A DNA stretch of 64,000 bases, taken from NCBI GenBank assembly GCA_025024175.1, contig QCXZ01000042.1:10557501-10621500 (forward strand). The letters are read 5' to 3'. The position numbers and the translations under genes were made by a program. Of this stretch, positions 1 through 11,458 are shown in pieces; position 1 is the first letter of the stretch; every line of letters starts with the position of its first letter. This DNA is from Rhyzopertha dominica. Lineage: Eukaryota > Arthropoda > Insecta > Coleoptera > Bostrichidae. The notes below the pieces were generated by a model, which made no database searches, was not told where the DNA came from, and worked only from the letters and a program-made list of their open reading frames with translations.

Positions 1-940
1 ACTTATCTCAAAAATTGTCCCCCTGCAAACAAAAGTTTACCTGTTTTTGCGAAATTTTAAATTTTTCCTCTATTTAAAGTTATTTAAGGTGTGAGGTTTT
101 CAAGAAATCACCTGGTATATTTTAATGGTAGGCTGTCATTATTTTGTGTTTTGGCCTTTAAAAAAACATTATCAACTGCATTGTATTAGAAGATTACAAG
201 GGTACCAAACGACTTCCCGACTCATTTATTTAAAGACTCAATCACAATTCGCCACCCTTATTTGTTTATCCCTTTGTCCATTCACTCAAACAATCGTACC
301 CGATAGCCGGCACTCGACTCTAATGTAACATATTAAGGACTTATTGTGCCCGGTCTGGTCTTTGTCCCTCTTTGTGCGCTCGTGAAAATCTACCTTACCC
401 ATCTCCGGTCACGCAACCGGCGGCCAACAAAACGCCCTGTATTAAGGGCACGCGTCCACAAAGGGACGAAAGCCAGGATTACAGTTTCATTTGGACGGGG
501 GAGGGAAATTAGGATCGTATGAGGATCAGAAGGGTATCCGTTCCTGTTCTGGAAATGGCATTGTAAAGAATTTTGTATAGTAGTATAAATCGTCACATGC
601 ATTTGTTGAACTTAAAGAATGCATGCAGATTTTAACCCCCGCTAAATGACCCTTAGCTGGTTATTTATTTCTATAAGCCAGCGTGACATTAGTCTTTATT
701 TAAAAAAAATCTGCATGAATTAAATAAAGACGACTTTATAGACAATTGAAATTTTCTGAGAACTTAACGTAACATATCAACAGTAACACGTTCCCTTTAC
801 AATTCTTCTCTTCAGACATGTTAATCGGCATAACTGCAGACATTAGGAGGCATGTTAAATCTCATTTGATACAGAAAGTACATAGATATCAAAAATTTTA
901 ATGTACGGTGAAAATCTCAACTATCTCCATATCACTCACA
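1..940. other. No gene recognised; short GC-rich patch near 400-500
   Basis: I see no supported gene here. Short open frames exist on both strands but have no family motif or splice context. A GC-richer patch around 400-500 stands out from the AT-rich surroundings and could be a conserved noncoding element, but nothing in it identifies a function. Confidence 0.4.
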
Positions 941-944
941 TTGG

Positions 945-1031
945 GGACAACATGAACTATATAACATGAGAATATGTCATCTGAACGTCAGAAGTCTACG
1001 AAATAAAATTGAGAAACAAACTAAAAAAATT
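945..1031 (+). pseudogene. N-terminal scrap of a LINE endonuclease
   Basis: The frame starting at the ATG at 966 reads MRICHLNVRSLRNKIE, the usual first strand of the apurinic-type endonuclease of Jockey/CR1-like non-LTR retrotransposons (hLNvRSLrnKi). The frame is lost after about 22 codons, where the DDE transposase remnant on the other strand begins at about 1030, so the LINE was truncated or interrupted there. The motif is short but distinctive. Confidence 0.55.
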
Positions 1032-1526
1032 ACTCACTATCACTTTCATTGCTAAAATCACGATTAACTTCTATTATTAATTCTTGTACATGATTCGCTC
1101 TGTACCGATTTTCAATGTCCAGTACATGCCGCACTGAATTTCTCCATGCATCGACACTTGTTATATCAGCTTCGTGTCTAATTTTTAGCAGTATTTCATT
1201 GCTAAATTTTCCACCCGTGTTCCCTCGTCGAATTCTTTGTTTCAACTGCTCCCATATCATTTCAATGGGGTTGAAAATGCAATGATGTGGGGGTAATCGT
1301 AGATTGGTGCGTCCACATTCAGAAGCGAGAATGTCAATTTTAATTCTTCGAAATATAAATCTTCTTTTCTTAAAAACTCTTGAATGGCTGCCTTATTAGT
1401 TGTTGTATTTGGAATTTTATCCAGTTGCTCAGAATGGTAACTAGCGTTGTCCATTACTACGACGCTGTTTGGTGGCAATTTGGGCAATAAAATGTTTTTG
1501 AACCAATTTTTGAACCACTTCCGCAT
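1030..1526 (-). pseudogene. IS630/Tc1-type (DDE_3-like) transposase, C-terminal half, frameshifted
   Basis: Two minus-strand frames belong together. The upstream one (1526 to about 1300) carries LLPKLPPNSVVVMDNASYHS, the second catalytic Asp block of DDE_3 transposases. The downstream one (1260-1030) begins within the NPIEMIWEQLK block (third acidic residue) and runs to an acidic tail with DSE. The joint sequence near 1260-1300 reads on as LPPHHCIFNPIEMIW in the other frame, so a single indel broke it. The N-terminal helix-turn-helix part and the first Asp are absent. The same family occurs at 16030-16325 and 21051-21960. It is a dead fragment. Confidence 0.8.
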
Positions 1527-3100
1527 TCATATCAAAATGATAATCGGTTTAAAATCAACAATATTCTGTTTGACCAGTTGCCCTACTAAATGTATTTGTC
1601 ACAAACGCCTCTTAATAAGTGGCTAAGTGTAAGAATATATGTAGGTATGACTGAATAAGTAATAAATATTGCACTTGGTACGCTTATGTGCTGTAAAACT
1701 TTAAAATATAAGTAAACACATATGCTTTCAATACCGTTTATAGTAGGAGTAGAATAGTTCCGATTTCTTCTTATTTCCAAAAAAAATATACAGGTAGAAA
1801 CTACGTTTATGACCCTCGGGATTAAAAGAAAATTTTAACCTGTGAAGAAACAGGGCAGAGGACGATTGCACATCGCGATCAAAAATTAGAAAGTATGGGC
1901 TGCCGCATTGAAATTGGAATGTTTACCATTCGTGGTTATAATAATAGATACTACTCATTAAATTAGGAAAGAATACGATTTAGTCATACATTAAAAGCTA
2001 TTAGATGAGAAATATTTGTAGTTCCAATAATAATACCAAATAATGCTCACTGTTTTATGTGTACGGAAAAAAATCTAAAAAAGCCTAAACACAATTTTTG
2101 GATACGGTCCACTCCGCTGCAAAACAGTGAACCGTGCCGAACTCGTTTGTTATTCAGGTAATAGTTGTAAACTATTTTGAGAGGTAATCGGTTGTTCGTA
2201 TAATGAGTCACATAGATTGTTGCTTGCAACTATACCTCAGCATCGATTGTTTCTTACAACAAGAGGACTCTATATAATATTTATTAAAATTTTTAGTAAA
2301 CTGCCTCTGCAAATATAGGTTTTAAACAATATTAAGATTTTTAAGAGAGTCTTAGGAAAGATATTATTAAAAAATCGTTTTTATACAATGGAAGAATATT
2401 TCTATTTCGACTTTTCTGATATTGGAGATATATTGTATTAATTGTATTGATTGTATAAGTAATTTTAATTCTATTCTTCGTTTGCCTTTGACGTTTTTTT
2501 TTTACAACGGTTGTGAGTTCCTAACTATGGACGGAGTACCTTCTCTCAAATAATTCCTTGATGATAATTTCCAGGAGCACTGATTGACCAGAGATGATCG
2601 CTTGAATGATAAGCAAGGTGTCCAAATCTTACAGCCTTAAAATTTTTCTTTTAGAGGTGCATGAAGTTGAAAGTTTGTGAAACGCAACCAGCGTCATTTA
2701 GGAAATATCGTCAAGAAATGGTGTTAGCAGTTGGTCCCAGAAATATTCAGAAATGTCATTTGAGTTGGGACTCAACGTTGGTATAGAGGTTGATTGGAGT
2801 CACTTTGAAATCAATTTGATCAGTTGAAACTTGCATAAATGAGTTTAAAAAATTGTGATGGGGTGTTCTGACAACTTCGAATCGTANATCACAAAGTGTC
2901 GCCCTCTAAAATAAAATCGACCTTTTTCAGGATTTTACTCGAACTTGTCTGACATGGGNATAATTCAGGGTGGCTCGTTTACAATGAAACACCCGGTACT
3001 AACAAAGCCAACGCTTCACTGAAAAAATGCGGGTTCATGAAGGTCCAAGCCTGAAATATTTCTTTCGGGGCGCAGCTTTAAAAATATTAACTTCGACGCT
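1527..3100. other. AT-rich stretch without recognisable gene
   Basis: No coding signal, RNA gene or clear repeat was recognised. It contains two single N positions near 2887 and 2959. The small open frames on the minus strand have no homology I can name. Confidence 0.4.
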
Positions 3101-3109
3101 CCTCGAACC

Positions 3110-3490
3110 TTTCAAGTTGCATCATCGCTTTTCACCCCGACCCAGAAAGGCGAACGCGGAAAGCTTTTAAGAGATTGAAAAACGGCGCTAAACGGCTGAA
3201 AGCGCACGACGGCATACACACACGCGCGCGCGGGCGTATCAATGTATATTATCGTATTGTATGGATGCAAGCAAATGAGGTGGCGTGGGGCGGCGATCGA
3301 TCCGCGGGGCGGCTTGTCCGAATGTGTGGAGCACTCTGGCTGATTAGTAAGGGGGCAGGGGCGGGCCGTGCATATGGGGTCGTTATTGCCGCGCCCAGGG
3401 TCGCCGGACGAGGGGTTGCCCCGTCGGGGGTGGCTTCTTGGAAGACGCAAGTATTGTTCGCTTGGACGGTTCGCTGAAGGCGAAATTTTG
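3110..3490. other. GC- and CpG-rich island
   Basis: This block is strongly GC-rich inside AT-rich DNA and holds overlapping open frames on both strands (about 3112-3513 minus and 3175-3477 plus). That is what stop-poor GC-rich DNA produces by chance. There is no splice pattern or motif that selects one frame. It may be a promoter or conserved regulatory element; coding cannot be supported. Confidence 0.4.
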
Positions 3491-3499
3491 GTGAAATGT

Positions 3500-4280
3500 A
3501 ATGCTGGATACACAAGATGATGTTTTGGAGATAAAATGTATTATCAAATTCAGGTAAAAATCTTGACAGAATATAAATAAAATTCTGTATGTAATTATAA
3601 TTAATCAAGTTTTCAAATTCTTGAAGAGTGCTATAAAAAAAGTAATCAAAATCCAGATGCGTTGATTTTATACTAAATCAGATGTTACAATTAAAGAAAA
3701 GTGCCACAAAATTAAGTTTCTTTTGTAAGGTCGTATCTTCGTTGTTTGTTATCCATTCCATATAAATGTATTTCTTTTTAATAAAATAAATAAAGATAAA
3801 CTCTTCTGAAGGGTATCACTTTTGTATCAAAATGTAAAAGTTGGAGTTGTAATTGAAAAAATGGATGATGACGTAGGAATAAAAAACAGAGATCATGGAA
3901 TAGATTTTTATATCAAATGAAGGCAAAATAACAAAAACATTATTTAACTGATTTATGAATTTTATTCCAAACTTTATTATGTTCACTTTGTAAACTTTGT
4001 ATGCTGAAGCTTCACCTAACATACTTAGAGAAGCCACGAAAAAGACGTGCAAGGGTGCAATTGCATATTCTCATTGGATAGGAGAGTATGAAAAAATAAA
4101 TTCAAGAGTAAAAGTAAAAAAAGATAATTTGCCTACGGTTGAAAAAAATGTTCAAAATTAAGGTATGCAATCACCACACATGCTATGACAGGACTGATCA
4201 GAAAAGAGAATTATTCAAAAACCTTGAACCAGGAAGTAATGAAGCCAATGAAGATTACATGGCAATATAACAGTTATGTA
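3500..4280. other. AT-rich, unassigned; possible decayed element upstream of the LINE fragment
   Basis: Purine-rich + strand sequence with many stops. It may be the 5' part of the decayed LINE at 4285-4440, but no motif proves it. Confidence 0.3.
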
Positions 4281-4284
4281 CGTT

Positions 4285-4440
4285 AATATTACAATCAAGC
4301 AAAATATTGAACATTTGGAGTCAATATAGGAAATAATTAATAAAAAGTGCGTAGTAATTATATATGCAGAAACATGGCTTAACGAAAAATAAAATATATA
4401 GATTTAAATATATTTGATTATATATAACGGTCGCAGCTTG
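4285..4440 (+). pseudogene. Decayed LINE endonuclease fragment (ETWL motif)
   Basis: One + frame reads through several stops as a recognisable endonuclease segment: NITIKQNIEHLESI, then a stop, EIINKKCVVIIYAETWLNE, and about 20 codons later YNGRS. The order hydrophobic strand - ETWL - YNGR is the catalytic-Glu region of LINE apurinic endonucleases. At least four stops make it dead. The match rests on a short motif, so confidence is moderate. Confidence 0.45.
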
Positions 4441-4523
4441 TTGAATGGTCAAGCTTCAGAAGTAGAGGGTATTCGACCGTTTGGTTTAATAAAATTAAGC
4501 GAACTCTTTTTTCATTGCCAAAC

Positions 4524-4550
4524 TTTCGTGTTTATTTAGGACATCATCAG
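4524..4550 (-). ncRNA. Hammerhead-ribozyme-like core at the Penelope 3' end
   Basis: On the minus strand CTGATGA (4550-4544) is followed after 16 nt by GAAA (4527-4524), the two conserved boxes of hammerhead ribozymes, with a 3-bp TGT/ACA candidate stem II between them. Hammerhead motifs are known in Penelope-like elements. Stem II is short, so activity is doubtful. Confidence 0.45.
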
Positions 4551-4999
4551 GGCTTCTGCAATAAATTTACAATGGAGTAAGCATATCATAACAATACTAG
4601 GTTTTACGTGAATTTTACAGAAAGTGAGATTAATTTAAAGAAGTTTTATTTTGTGAGTTATTTTCCCAATATACTATGTAATTTCTTCGTCTTCCTGCGT
4701 CTAGTAGTTCGAATTAACAAGAAATAGGTAATTGATGGCAGACTATTGAAATACAGCTTAAAATTGTACGTTTAAACTCAACACAACAGGAAAAAACGGA
4801 AATATAGAGTGTCAATATATCGGCGTCAAAAATCGTGCCTTCCATCATATCAACATTTTCTAGTTTTTATATAGTTAATTATTCAAAATCCCTTCCGAAA
4901 ATAAGTATGTGTAAATATTACTAAGTTTTTGTATGTCTGACTTTTTATTAATAGTATTTATATGTTCTTTAATTTGATACATTTTCAAAATTAATTTTT

Positions 5000-5203
5000 T
5001 GTACTTTTTTCTTCTTCCAAAATTTTAATTTCGTGCCAATTGATCGAATGTTGATTTTGAATTGCATGTTCTGCTAGAGAATAACGATCTCTGTTATCAG
5101 TTTTGATGTCACTTTTGTGCAGATTTTCCCTACCTGATAGCCACTGTGATGTTTGTCCAACATATACATTATTACAGTTTTGACACTCTACAAAGAAAAC
5201 CAC
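5000..5203 (-). pseudogene. GIY-YIG endonuclease domain of the Penelope copy
   Basis: The segment contains NVYVGQTSQWLSGR near the start, then an AEHA block and a KILEEE block, which are the conserved tyrosine, arginine and glutamate regions of GIY-YIG nucleases in Penelope elements. In such elements this domain nicks target DNA for insertion. The frame is open here but is cut off from the RT frame by a frameshift. Confidence 0.8.
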
Positions 5204-5804
5204 ATTTGACTGGTATTTTCCTGGAATCCTGTCTTTAAGTTTACTAAAAATGTTTGAACGAGTCTTAATGTTTTTATGGATATTTTAATCTGTTCAGATT
5301 TGAAAGTTCTGATGACTTTAGTTACTAAACCTGTTATATTTGGAAGAGATCCGAAACGGGGAATTCCTTCTATGTTATTTATTGAAGAATCTACGTTCTC
5401 TTGCTGCCCCACATTTTCTTGGTTATTTGTACCACAGTTTGTTACTGAGAAAATAATTTTATTTAATAGCATTTTTGGGTATGAGTTTTCCAATAACATA
5501 ATTTTGAGTTTTTTAAATTTTTATTTACTAAACTTGGATGTGATATTGTTAGAACTCTGCGTTCCATTTGTTCAACAAAATTTGTTTTTATTCTAACTGA
5601 ATGATTTGATAGAAAATTTAGATACCTGCCGGAGGAGGTTGGTTTTTGATGCCAGTCTAGAATTAAAATGTTATTTTGTCTTATGGCCCTAGTGTCTAAA
5701 AATGGCACAGTGTTATTAACCTCCCTTTAAATTGTGAATTTAATATTTTTATCAAAAGAGCCAAAAATTGTTAAATTTTTTTCCATGATTGCAAGCTGTA
5801 CGCC

Positions 5805-6137
5805 TTCTTATCTTGGTTCTAAATTAGAGTTTAGGTCTGATACTCATGAGTTGAGCTTGCGTCACGTTAATAAATTTAGTTTACCGAGATTTAAAACGTT
5901 CCTTCTCTTTTAATGCTGTATCTGTTTATAATTTACTACCTGATACATTCAAAACTTTAAAAATCGCTTCTTTTAAGATAAATGTATAAAATTATTTTAT
6001 TGAAAGTGTTATTGTAGCTATGTATTCTATGCTCTCTAATCTAGCCACTAGTTTTCTCATATTATTCTATTATTGGGTGAAGTTGAATAGCTGTTAGCTA
6101 TATAACGCCAAATAAAGACCTTATCCTTATTATTATC
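5805..6137 (+). mobile_element. 3' end of a non-LTR retrotransposon (copy without nested insertion)
   Basis: The sequence encodes the frayed C-terminus of a LINE ORF2 (DTHELSLRHVNKFSLPRF, then a YNLLPDTFK-like block by frame change) followed by a 3' UTR ending in an AATAAAGACCTTAT.. TTATTATTA-like tail. The same sequence recurs at 37915-38104 plus 39213-39415, where a Penelope element interrupts it. This copy is therefore the empty-site reference. Confidence 0.7.
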
Positions 6138-6139
6138 AT

Positions 6140-6745
6140 AGAAACAACGTGCCAACCTGATAAAATTTAAACCTAATGACGAAAAGGTGTTGAAATATTG
6201 AAAACCATAATTATTAACTTTAGTATCTACGATCTGTTCATTTATCACAAATTCCGTGGACTCATCAAGTATACTCTCTTTCCGACATTTCGTTTTTAAT
6301 GAAACAAAAACCTATGTACACGACGACGAAAAAGCTTCCCATCGCATCAAACTGTAACATAATATCGTGTAATTCTTTAAAGCCCCACGCGACCGCATTG
6401 CTGTCACTGTGGGCGTTTTCCATATTCGCCACATGTCGGTCGCGTGCCGAGAACTCCGTCAAGTGGCACGTGCTATCTCATCTGTGATCGCAAAGGCTTC
6501 ACCCGCTCCCATCTGCCTCCTAACATTAACAATAAACTCGGACGCACGCCACAATTTACGATAAACATGTAATTTCCACCGACGACTACCTATTTGTGTC
6601 CGATGGTGTACAAAAATACGGAAGGGGAGGTGTGATTTTTGTTGCGAGCGACGAGTCGAAGTATGAACGGGATAATACCGATTTTGCCAATGAAATTCTG
6701 AAAAAAGGTAAAACAATCGTTTCAGCAGTTTCTGGTCGTTTATAT
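6140..6745. other. Unassigned stretch
   Basis: No gene identified. Overlapping short frames on both strands around 6265-6716 in a locally GC-balanced block (6300-6680) lack any recognised motif or splice structure. Confidence 0.3.
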
Positions 6746-6747
6746 AT

Positions 6748-8370
6748 AGGGTCGCTACAAAATATGGAACCAGCAGGATATTTCAGGTTCTATTCCACCA
6801 ATTTTTTTGAAATTGTGCATGGGCCTCATTGAAAAGGATATTTTTCCTGATTTCAAAAATGTACACTTGTACAATTTATTGCTTCCGAATTGGGAAAAAT
6901 ATGATAACAAGCTTGGGTCTTGCAAAACGCTTCGGGATAAAAACCATATTCGTTATCGCTAAGTAAGGACAAAAACTCTAGGTGTCTCCATTTTCTTCGC
7001 GACTGGTGATAAATTTCATTCAATTTGTTATTTGCAATCGCAGTGTCTCAGTTAACTGAATATGACCGCATCAAAATTTTGATGATGATTGGTTATGGAG
7101 ATAGAAAGCGAAGTTATTCGGAAGTAGTTGCACTCGACAATGCAATTCATGAAGATCGTGAACCAATTGCCGGATCAACAGTTATTAAAACATTGCAACG
7201 TTTTGACGAAACCGGCGGTGTTAAAAATCGTCAAAAACCAGGACGTCCAAAGGTTGCTACGAGTGAGGAAAGTAGCTTGAATGTCCTTTTAGATGTGCAA
7301 GAGAATCCCAAGTGTTTCGTACAACAGCGTGCTCTCACTCACCATATTAGCACAAAATTCACTTATTACAAGAATTGAACGAAGATGATTTCGATCGTAG
7401 GATAGAATTTTGCGTAACTGCTATGAACATGATAGATGAAGATAGAAACATTTTAAATTGTTTTATGTTTTCTGATGAAGCAACTTTTTGCCTCAATGGT
7501 AATGTGAATAGACATAATTGCACATATTGGTCGGACACAAATCTATATTAAATGGAACAAGTTCACACACAACACCCTCCGCAAGTGAATGCCTGGTGTG
7601 GTAATATTAGTGAGCACATTATTGGGCCTTTTTTTATTGATGGAAATTTGAATGCGGTCAAGTATTTACAGCTCTTCCGCGAACACATTATACCAGAAGT
7701 TAATCGCCTGTTCCATAATCCATAATCGTTCGTGGATATTTGAATGCGATACTTCCAGAGAGATAGATTGGTAGGCGCGGAGCGATAGAATGACCAGCAC
7801 GTTCCCCTGATCTGACACCGCTTGATTTTTTCCTGTGGGGGATGCGAAAAATCGTATTTATGCTGATCGGTCACATAATGCAGAAGATGTAAAGGACGAA
7901 TCATGGCAGAAATTCAGAACTTACCTCCAAATATGGTAACAAAGATCATTAGAAAATTTTTACTCAAGGCCGTATTACTGCCAGGAAGTAAATGGGGAGC
8001 ATCTTCTGTAATATAAATCTGAAATAATACAGCATTTTTCTCGGAATCATGTGTCTTTTTTACTTTTTGGGTACCCGATTTGCAATAAATTGATCAAAGT
8101 AGACGGAAATTATCACCAGTCAAGGAAAAATAATAATACCTGACTTTCTTGTCCATTTTAACGGTAAAGCAACATGTTTTCATTCTTTTCGTTATTTGTC
8201 AGGCACAACTATTGTATTTACAATTTTCTCAACTCAGAAGCAATGAAGTTTACTAGTGTATACATTTTTGACATCAGGAAAAATATCCTTTTCAATGTTG
8301 TGTCTTTTGATTCTCTCTTCCTATTTAAAAAGGTGCAACTTGCGCCCATATCTCGGAAACGAGAGCTGAC
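6748..8370 (+). mobile_element. Mariner-related transposon copy 1 (long inverted repeats)
   Basis: The element carries a + strand transposase relic (7025-7910) between long, partly inverted-repeat ends: the left inner end around 6829-7045 is the reverse complement of the right inner end around 8095-8290 (shared ..TTTTTCCTGAT.. and ACTGGTGATAA.. blocks). The left outer edge GGGTCGCTACAAAATATGG is preceded by TATATA, compatible with TA targeting. The right boundary is uncertain because a different repeat begins near 8418. A second copy lies at 45314-46692 in the opposite coding orientation. Confidence 0.7.
7025..7910 (+). pseudogene. Mariner-like transposase, broken
   Basis: The N-terminal frame (7025-7378) has the helix-turn-helix region SQLTEYDRIKILMMIGYGDR and the linker QKPGRPKVATSEESS typical of a widespread insect mariner-related family. 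The next frame holds the first catalytic Asp (MFSDEATFCLNGNVN), then HTQHPPQVNAWCGNI and FFIDGNLNAVKYLQLFREH. The second Asp block is deleted near 7720, and the third appears only in frame-shifted form (TPLDFFLWG-like, about 7820). Frameshifts, a stop near 7550 and the deletion make it non-functional. From memory the family resembles DD41D mariners, but the spacing cannot be measured here. Confidence 0.8.
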
Positions 8371-8417
8371 ACAGAGTTGAAAAAATTGCAGAAAACGCAG
8401 ACATTTACTGAATATGA

Positions 8418-8960
8418 TTTTTTTTAATTCAATTTTCAACGCCCTGTATAGCAAAAACAAAGCGTTTTCGGAAATTTTTTATTCGGAAAAAGTTTTTAAA
8501 ATTCCATTTTCTATCACTTCTTAATCGTTGTCAGTTTGATTTCACAAAATAATGTCGGTGTAGTGTTTTTCAATCAAAAAATCAATTTTTTGCGACGAAG
8601 AAGTCGTTTTCCGGCAAACTTCAACATGTTTTATTTAGAATTGATTAGAGATTCCAAAACTGTATTAGTTTTGTCTAAAAAACCACAGACCTAAAAGTTC
8701 TATTAAAAATGGGGAGTGTGCATTATCCCAACGCACGCCACTGGTGCTTTAGAAACCCCCCAATTACTTTTTTTATTGTAACTTATGCCGTTATGATTCC
8801 CACTAAATTTGAAATTGATATCCTTTGTAGTACAGGAGTAGTCTTAATAATAATTTTTTAAAATTCAATTTCAACACTGTATGTCAAAAACCAAGCGTTT
8901 TCAAAAAAAATTATTTGAAAAAGTTTCTAAAATTGCGATTTCTATATCCTGTCAAACGTT
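8418..8960. repeat. Two direct copies of a ~100-bp interspersed repeat
   Basis: The block at 8418-8520 (ATTCAATTTTCAAC..AAGCGTTTTC..AAAAAGTTT..TCTAT) recurs at 8868-8960 in the same orientation with small indels, about 450 bp apart. The spacer includes a ACGCACGCCACTGG motif; the shorter CGCACGCCACTGG recurs at about 58630. This looks like an old short transposon family or its flanking duplication; no coding content. Confidence 0.5.
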
Positions 8961-9283
8961 GTCGGTGTATTTCGAGTATATTATAGCAAAACAAAAATTT
9001 GGTATGCACAAATAATTATATTGATTATAAATATACAATTTATGAATATATCAATAAGACAGAAGTATTGGTAGACCACATTTTGATTATTTTGAGATAA
9101 TAATTGCAATGATCTACAATGGAGTTGGTTACTATGTGAACTACATAACTTACATTTTAATTCAGAATGAAGTTTTTTGGAACGGATGGAATCAATATGA
9201 ATCTGGGTTTGAAGGCTTCCGTGGTTGTTGTCGATGACATGCTGTTTTCCGGGCTAGTTCCCACGTTGCTTTTTTGACCTTGA

Positions 9284-9315
9284 CGTTTCGACACTCATGT
9301 CGTTGTCTTCCTCAG
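9284..9315 (-). ncRNA. Hammerhead-like motif (GAAACGTC type)
   Basis: On the minus strand CTGAGGA (9315-9309) is followed by a GACA/TGTC stem with a 10-nt loop and then GAAACGTC (9290-9283). The order CUGANGA - stem II - GAAAC fits the hammerhead core. No Penelope coding sequence adjoins, so it would be a solo 3' end. Confidence 0.4.
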
Positions 9316-9319
9316 AAGT

Positions 9320-9700
9320 AGCTCTGAATTAATATGAATCTCACAGAAAATGTATATGTAACAGTTTCTGTACGTAGAAGAAAATTGTGAAATTTACGTA
9401 TTGGATTTGCATATTGGCCCCGCAAAATTTTTGAACCTAGCCCCGCAAAAGGTCACGTCGGTCCTATAAAGCTGATACTATATTAAAATACTATATTTTG
9501 TAAAACTTCGTACAAAATATTGGTAAGTACACCGACATTCAAGTCTTTGCGAAAATTGTTAATTTCCAGTGCTGTGTAGTTAAAATGCGTTACTGGAGTA
9601 TGTGAAACTTCGCTGGAATAGGAGCAGTTCATAAACAGACAACCGAGTTAGTCTAAAACACCACGTAATGCAAAGCAGGCGAATTACTCATTGATTTTTA
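9320..9700. other. Unassigned intergenic DNA
   Basis: No gene, RNA or repeat recognised between the hammerhead-like motif and the GC-rich island that follows. Confidence 0.3.
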
Positions 9701-9704
9701 ATTT

Positions 9705-9965
9705 GACTTAAACGCCACCCGGTCCCGTGGCGTCTATATTTCCCCTGAGGTGTATTCTGTTGTTCGGACCCCAGGTGGCCGGAACATCACCTGTAATTAG
9801 GGGTGGGGTGGAGAAGAGACCCCGTTTCATTACGCGTTCAATCTGCGTAGTCCCCGCAAAGATTATAATAAAATGGGCGATAAGCAAACGGGTCCTCAGG
9901 CCCGGTGTTTTCGTTGAATATTTTATGGGCCAAATCAGGCTATGGCGAATTTTATGAAATTGTGC
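9705..9965. other. GC-rich island
   Basis: A GC-rich block (9715-9910) with overlapping open frames on both strands and no recognisable protein motif. Base composition alone explains the open frames. It may be conserved regulatory DNA. Confidence 0.35.
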
Positions 9966-10430
9966 CAAGATTTTGTAGCGCGCAGAGCGGGGGGATCAAG
10001 CAAGTCTAGACGCCAGGGGTCTGGATTGATATAAGTAAGGTGATGTGGTACATCTTTATTTAAAATTTAACATTAAAATGGTTTCCTGAATTGGAAAGGT
10101 TTTTATAAAATCAACGGATTTTAAATTTTTTGTTACTCTTATTGAAAAACCTAGCATTTTAAGGGATTGAACGGCTATATTGTCAATATTGATTGATTGA
10201 TTGATTATACCAGCTTAAGGTCAGCATTTCTGCCACTCCCGGATATACCGCCGGGCCGGCCGTCTACGCTGGGTTGGAGGGGTACATGCTGATTGCTAGT
10301 AGTGCGACTGCCTAGCGCATGTTAAGAGAATATAAGGACGGAATGGGAAGGTTATATAGGTAACATTCATTTTCTTTGAACGTTTTCTTGGTTCTGTTGA
10401 CATCATTGGTCCATTTCAGAGTCGTTTGAT
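9966..10430. other. Unassigned, with a (GATT)n microsatellite
   Basis: A short TTGATTGATTGATTGATT microsatellite lies near 10188-10207, followed by a GC-rich patch (10230-10300). No gene recognised. Confidence 0.35.
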
Positions 10431-10699
10431 TAATTTCTTGTGATTTCCAGTTCTAGCCACCATTTTTCACTTTTCCCTGGTTTCCTCTCTATGGTCGTTT
10501 TTCGTGTAAAGCACGGTCCTCGCATTTTCGTTGGNTTCCGCTTAGCTCCAAAGTCTTCCGTGTGGTTTGCCTCTCCTTTAGATGTGTCCCTAGTATTTTA
10601 TGTGTTTGATGTCGGTTTAGCTCGGCTGCATTGTTCTTCTTGTTGGAGGTGGTTCAAGAGTGCTGAGATTCTGTCGACATTTTCCATTAAGATTAACGT

Positions 10700-11445
10700 T
10701 ATTCGTAGTTCTTGAACATTTTTTCCAAGCTACTTCTGAGCTTCGAGGGTAGTTTCCGTCTTTCAGGTTTTTATGTACCGCTATTGCCTAATTTCTTGTA
10801 TACATTAACTACATACATGGATAATCACTATAGCGACCGTAACAATGATAATAGTAACGCAAACATAAGTATACAACACTAGGACAGAAAGTGAATTAAA
10901 CTCTTACAATTTTATCTAGTTGTTAGATTTCTGTATCTTGTTTAGATTTCTTTTTCATGATGATGTTGACGTTTCCTTGTGTGATTTCATCTTTTTGTCC
11001 AATCGCTTGCTGGAGCTCTAGATGGGGTGATGATCTAGGGGATTATCCCTGAATGCGTGTATTTTTTTATATATTACAAATTATTTATGGCCATGGGCTT
11101 ATTTCCATAGCTTCCTGGTCTCTAGACAAAACTATCACACTATCGCAGTGGTTCCTTTTACTCCTTGTTTCTGGTGTTGTCTCTAAGATTTGTTCTCTCC
11201 AACTGAAGTCTTTTTGTTTCAAGAGGTTTATGAGCGATGCGATTCTTCTGAGTTGTATTTTGATCGTAGACCTTGTGCAATTTCTTCCAAGCTACTGTCT
11301 AACTTCCACACGTTTTGTCCGGTGTGATTGAAACTTCTTGTACACACTTGGCTAGATACACGGAACTACTTCACTGTAAGGACGACAACAATAACAACCG
11401 CAACACGAGCACAAGGGTGCAACAATAAAACACATTGTTAACGAA
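10700..11445 (-). repeat. Diverged repeat pair flanking an element relic
   Basis: Two stretches, about 10705-10900 and 11270-11440, share a common order: TTCCAAGCTAC, then ATTTCTTGTA/AACTTCTTGTA, a TAGATACACGG/TACATACATGG block, then GACGACAACAATAACAACCG/GACCGTAACAATGATAATAG and an ACACTAGG/ACACATT end. Together with the OTU frame next to it this suggests repeated noncoding units of one mobile family. Boundaries are approximate. Confidence 0.45.
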
Positions 11446-11458
11446 ACGTTTACGTGTG

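Larger units (their letters stand above)
4440..5745 (-). mobile_element. Penelope-like element, 5'-truncated, with 3' hammerhead-like motif
   Basis: Minus-strand frames give, in order, the end of the reverse transcriptase (VPFLDTRAIRQ, then KPTSSGRYLNFLSNHS and about 5500 SYPKMLLNKIIF), the linker, and a GIY-YIG endonuclease domain (NVYVGQTSQWLSGR, followed by SLAEHAIQNQHSI and KILEEE). This order is diagnostic for Penelope elements. Frameshifts near 5490 and 5200 separate the three frames. The RT palm with its catalytic Asp residues is missing, so the copy is 5'-truncated and dead. Downstream on the same strand a hammerhead-like core lies at 4524-4550. The element abuts a LINE tail on its right. 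Confidence 0.85.
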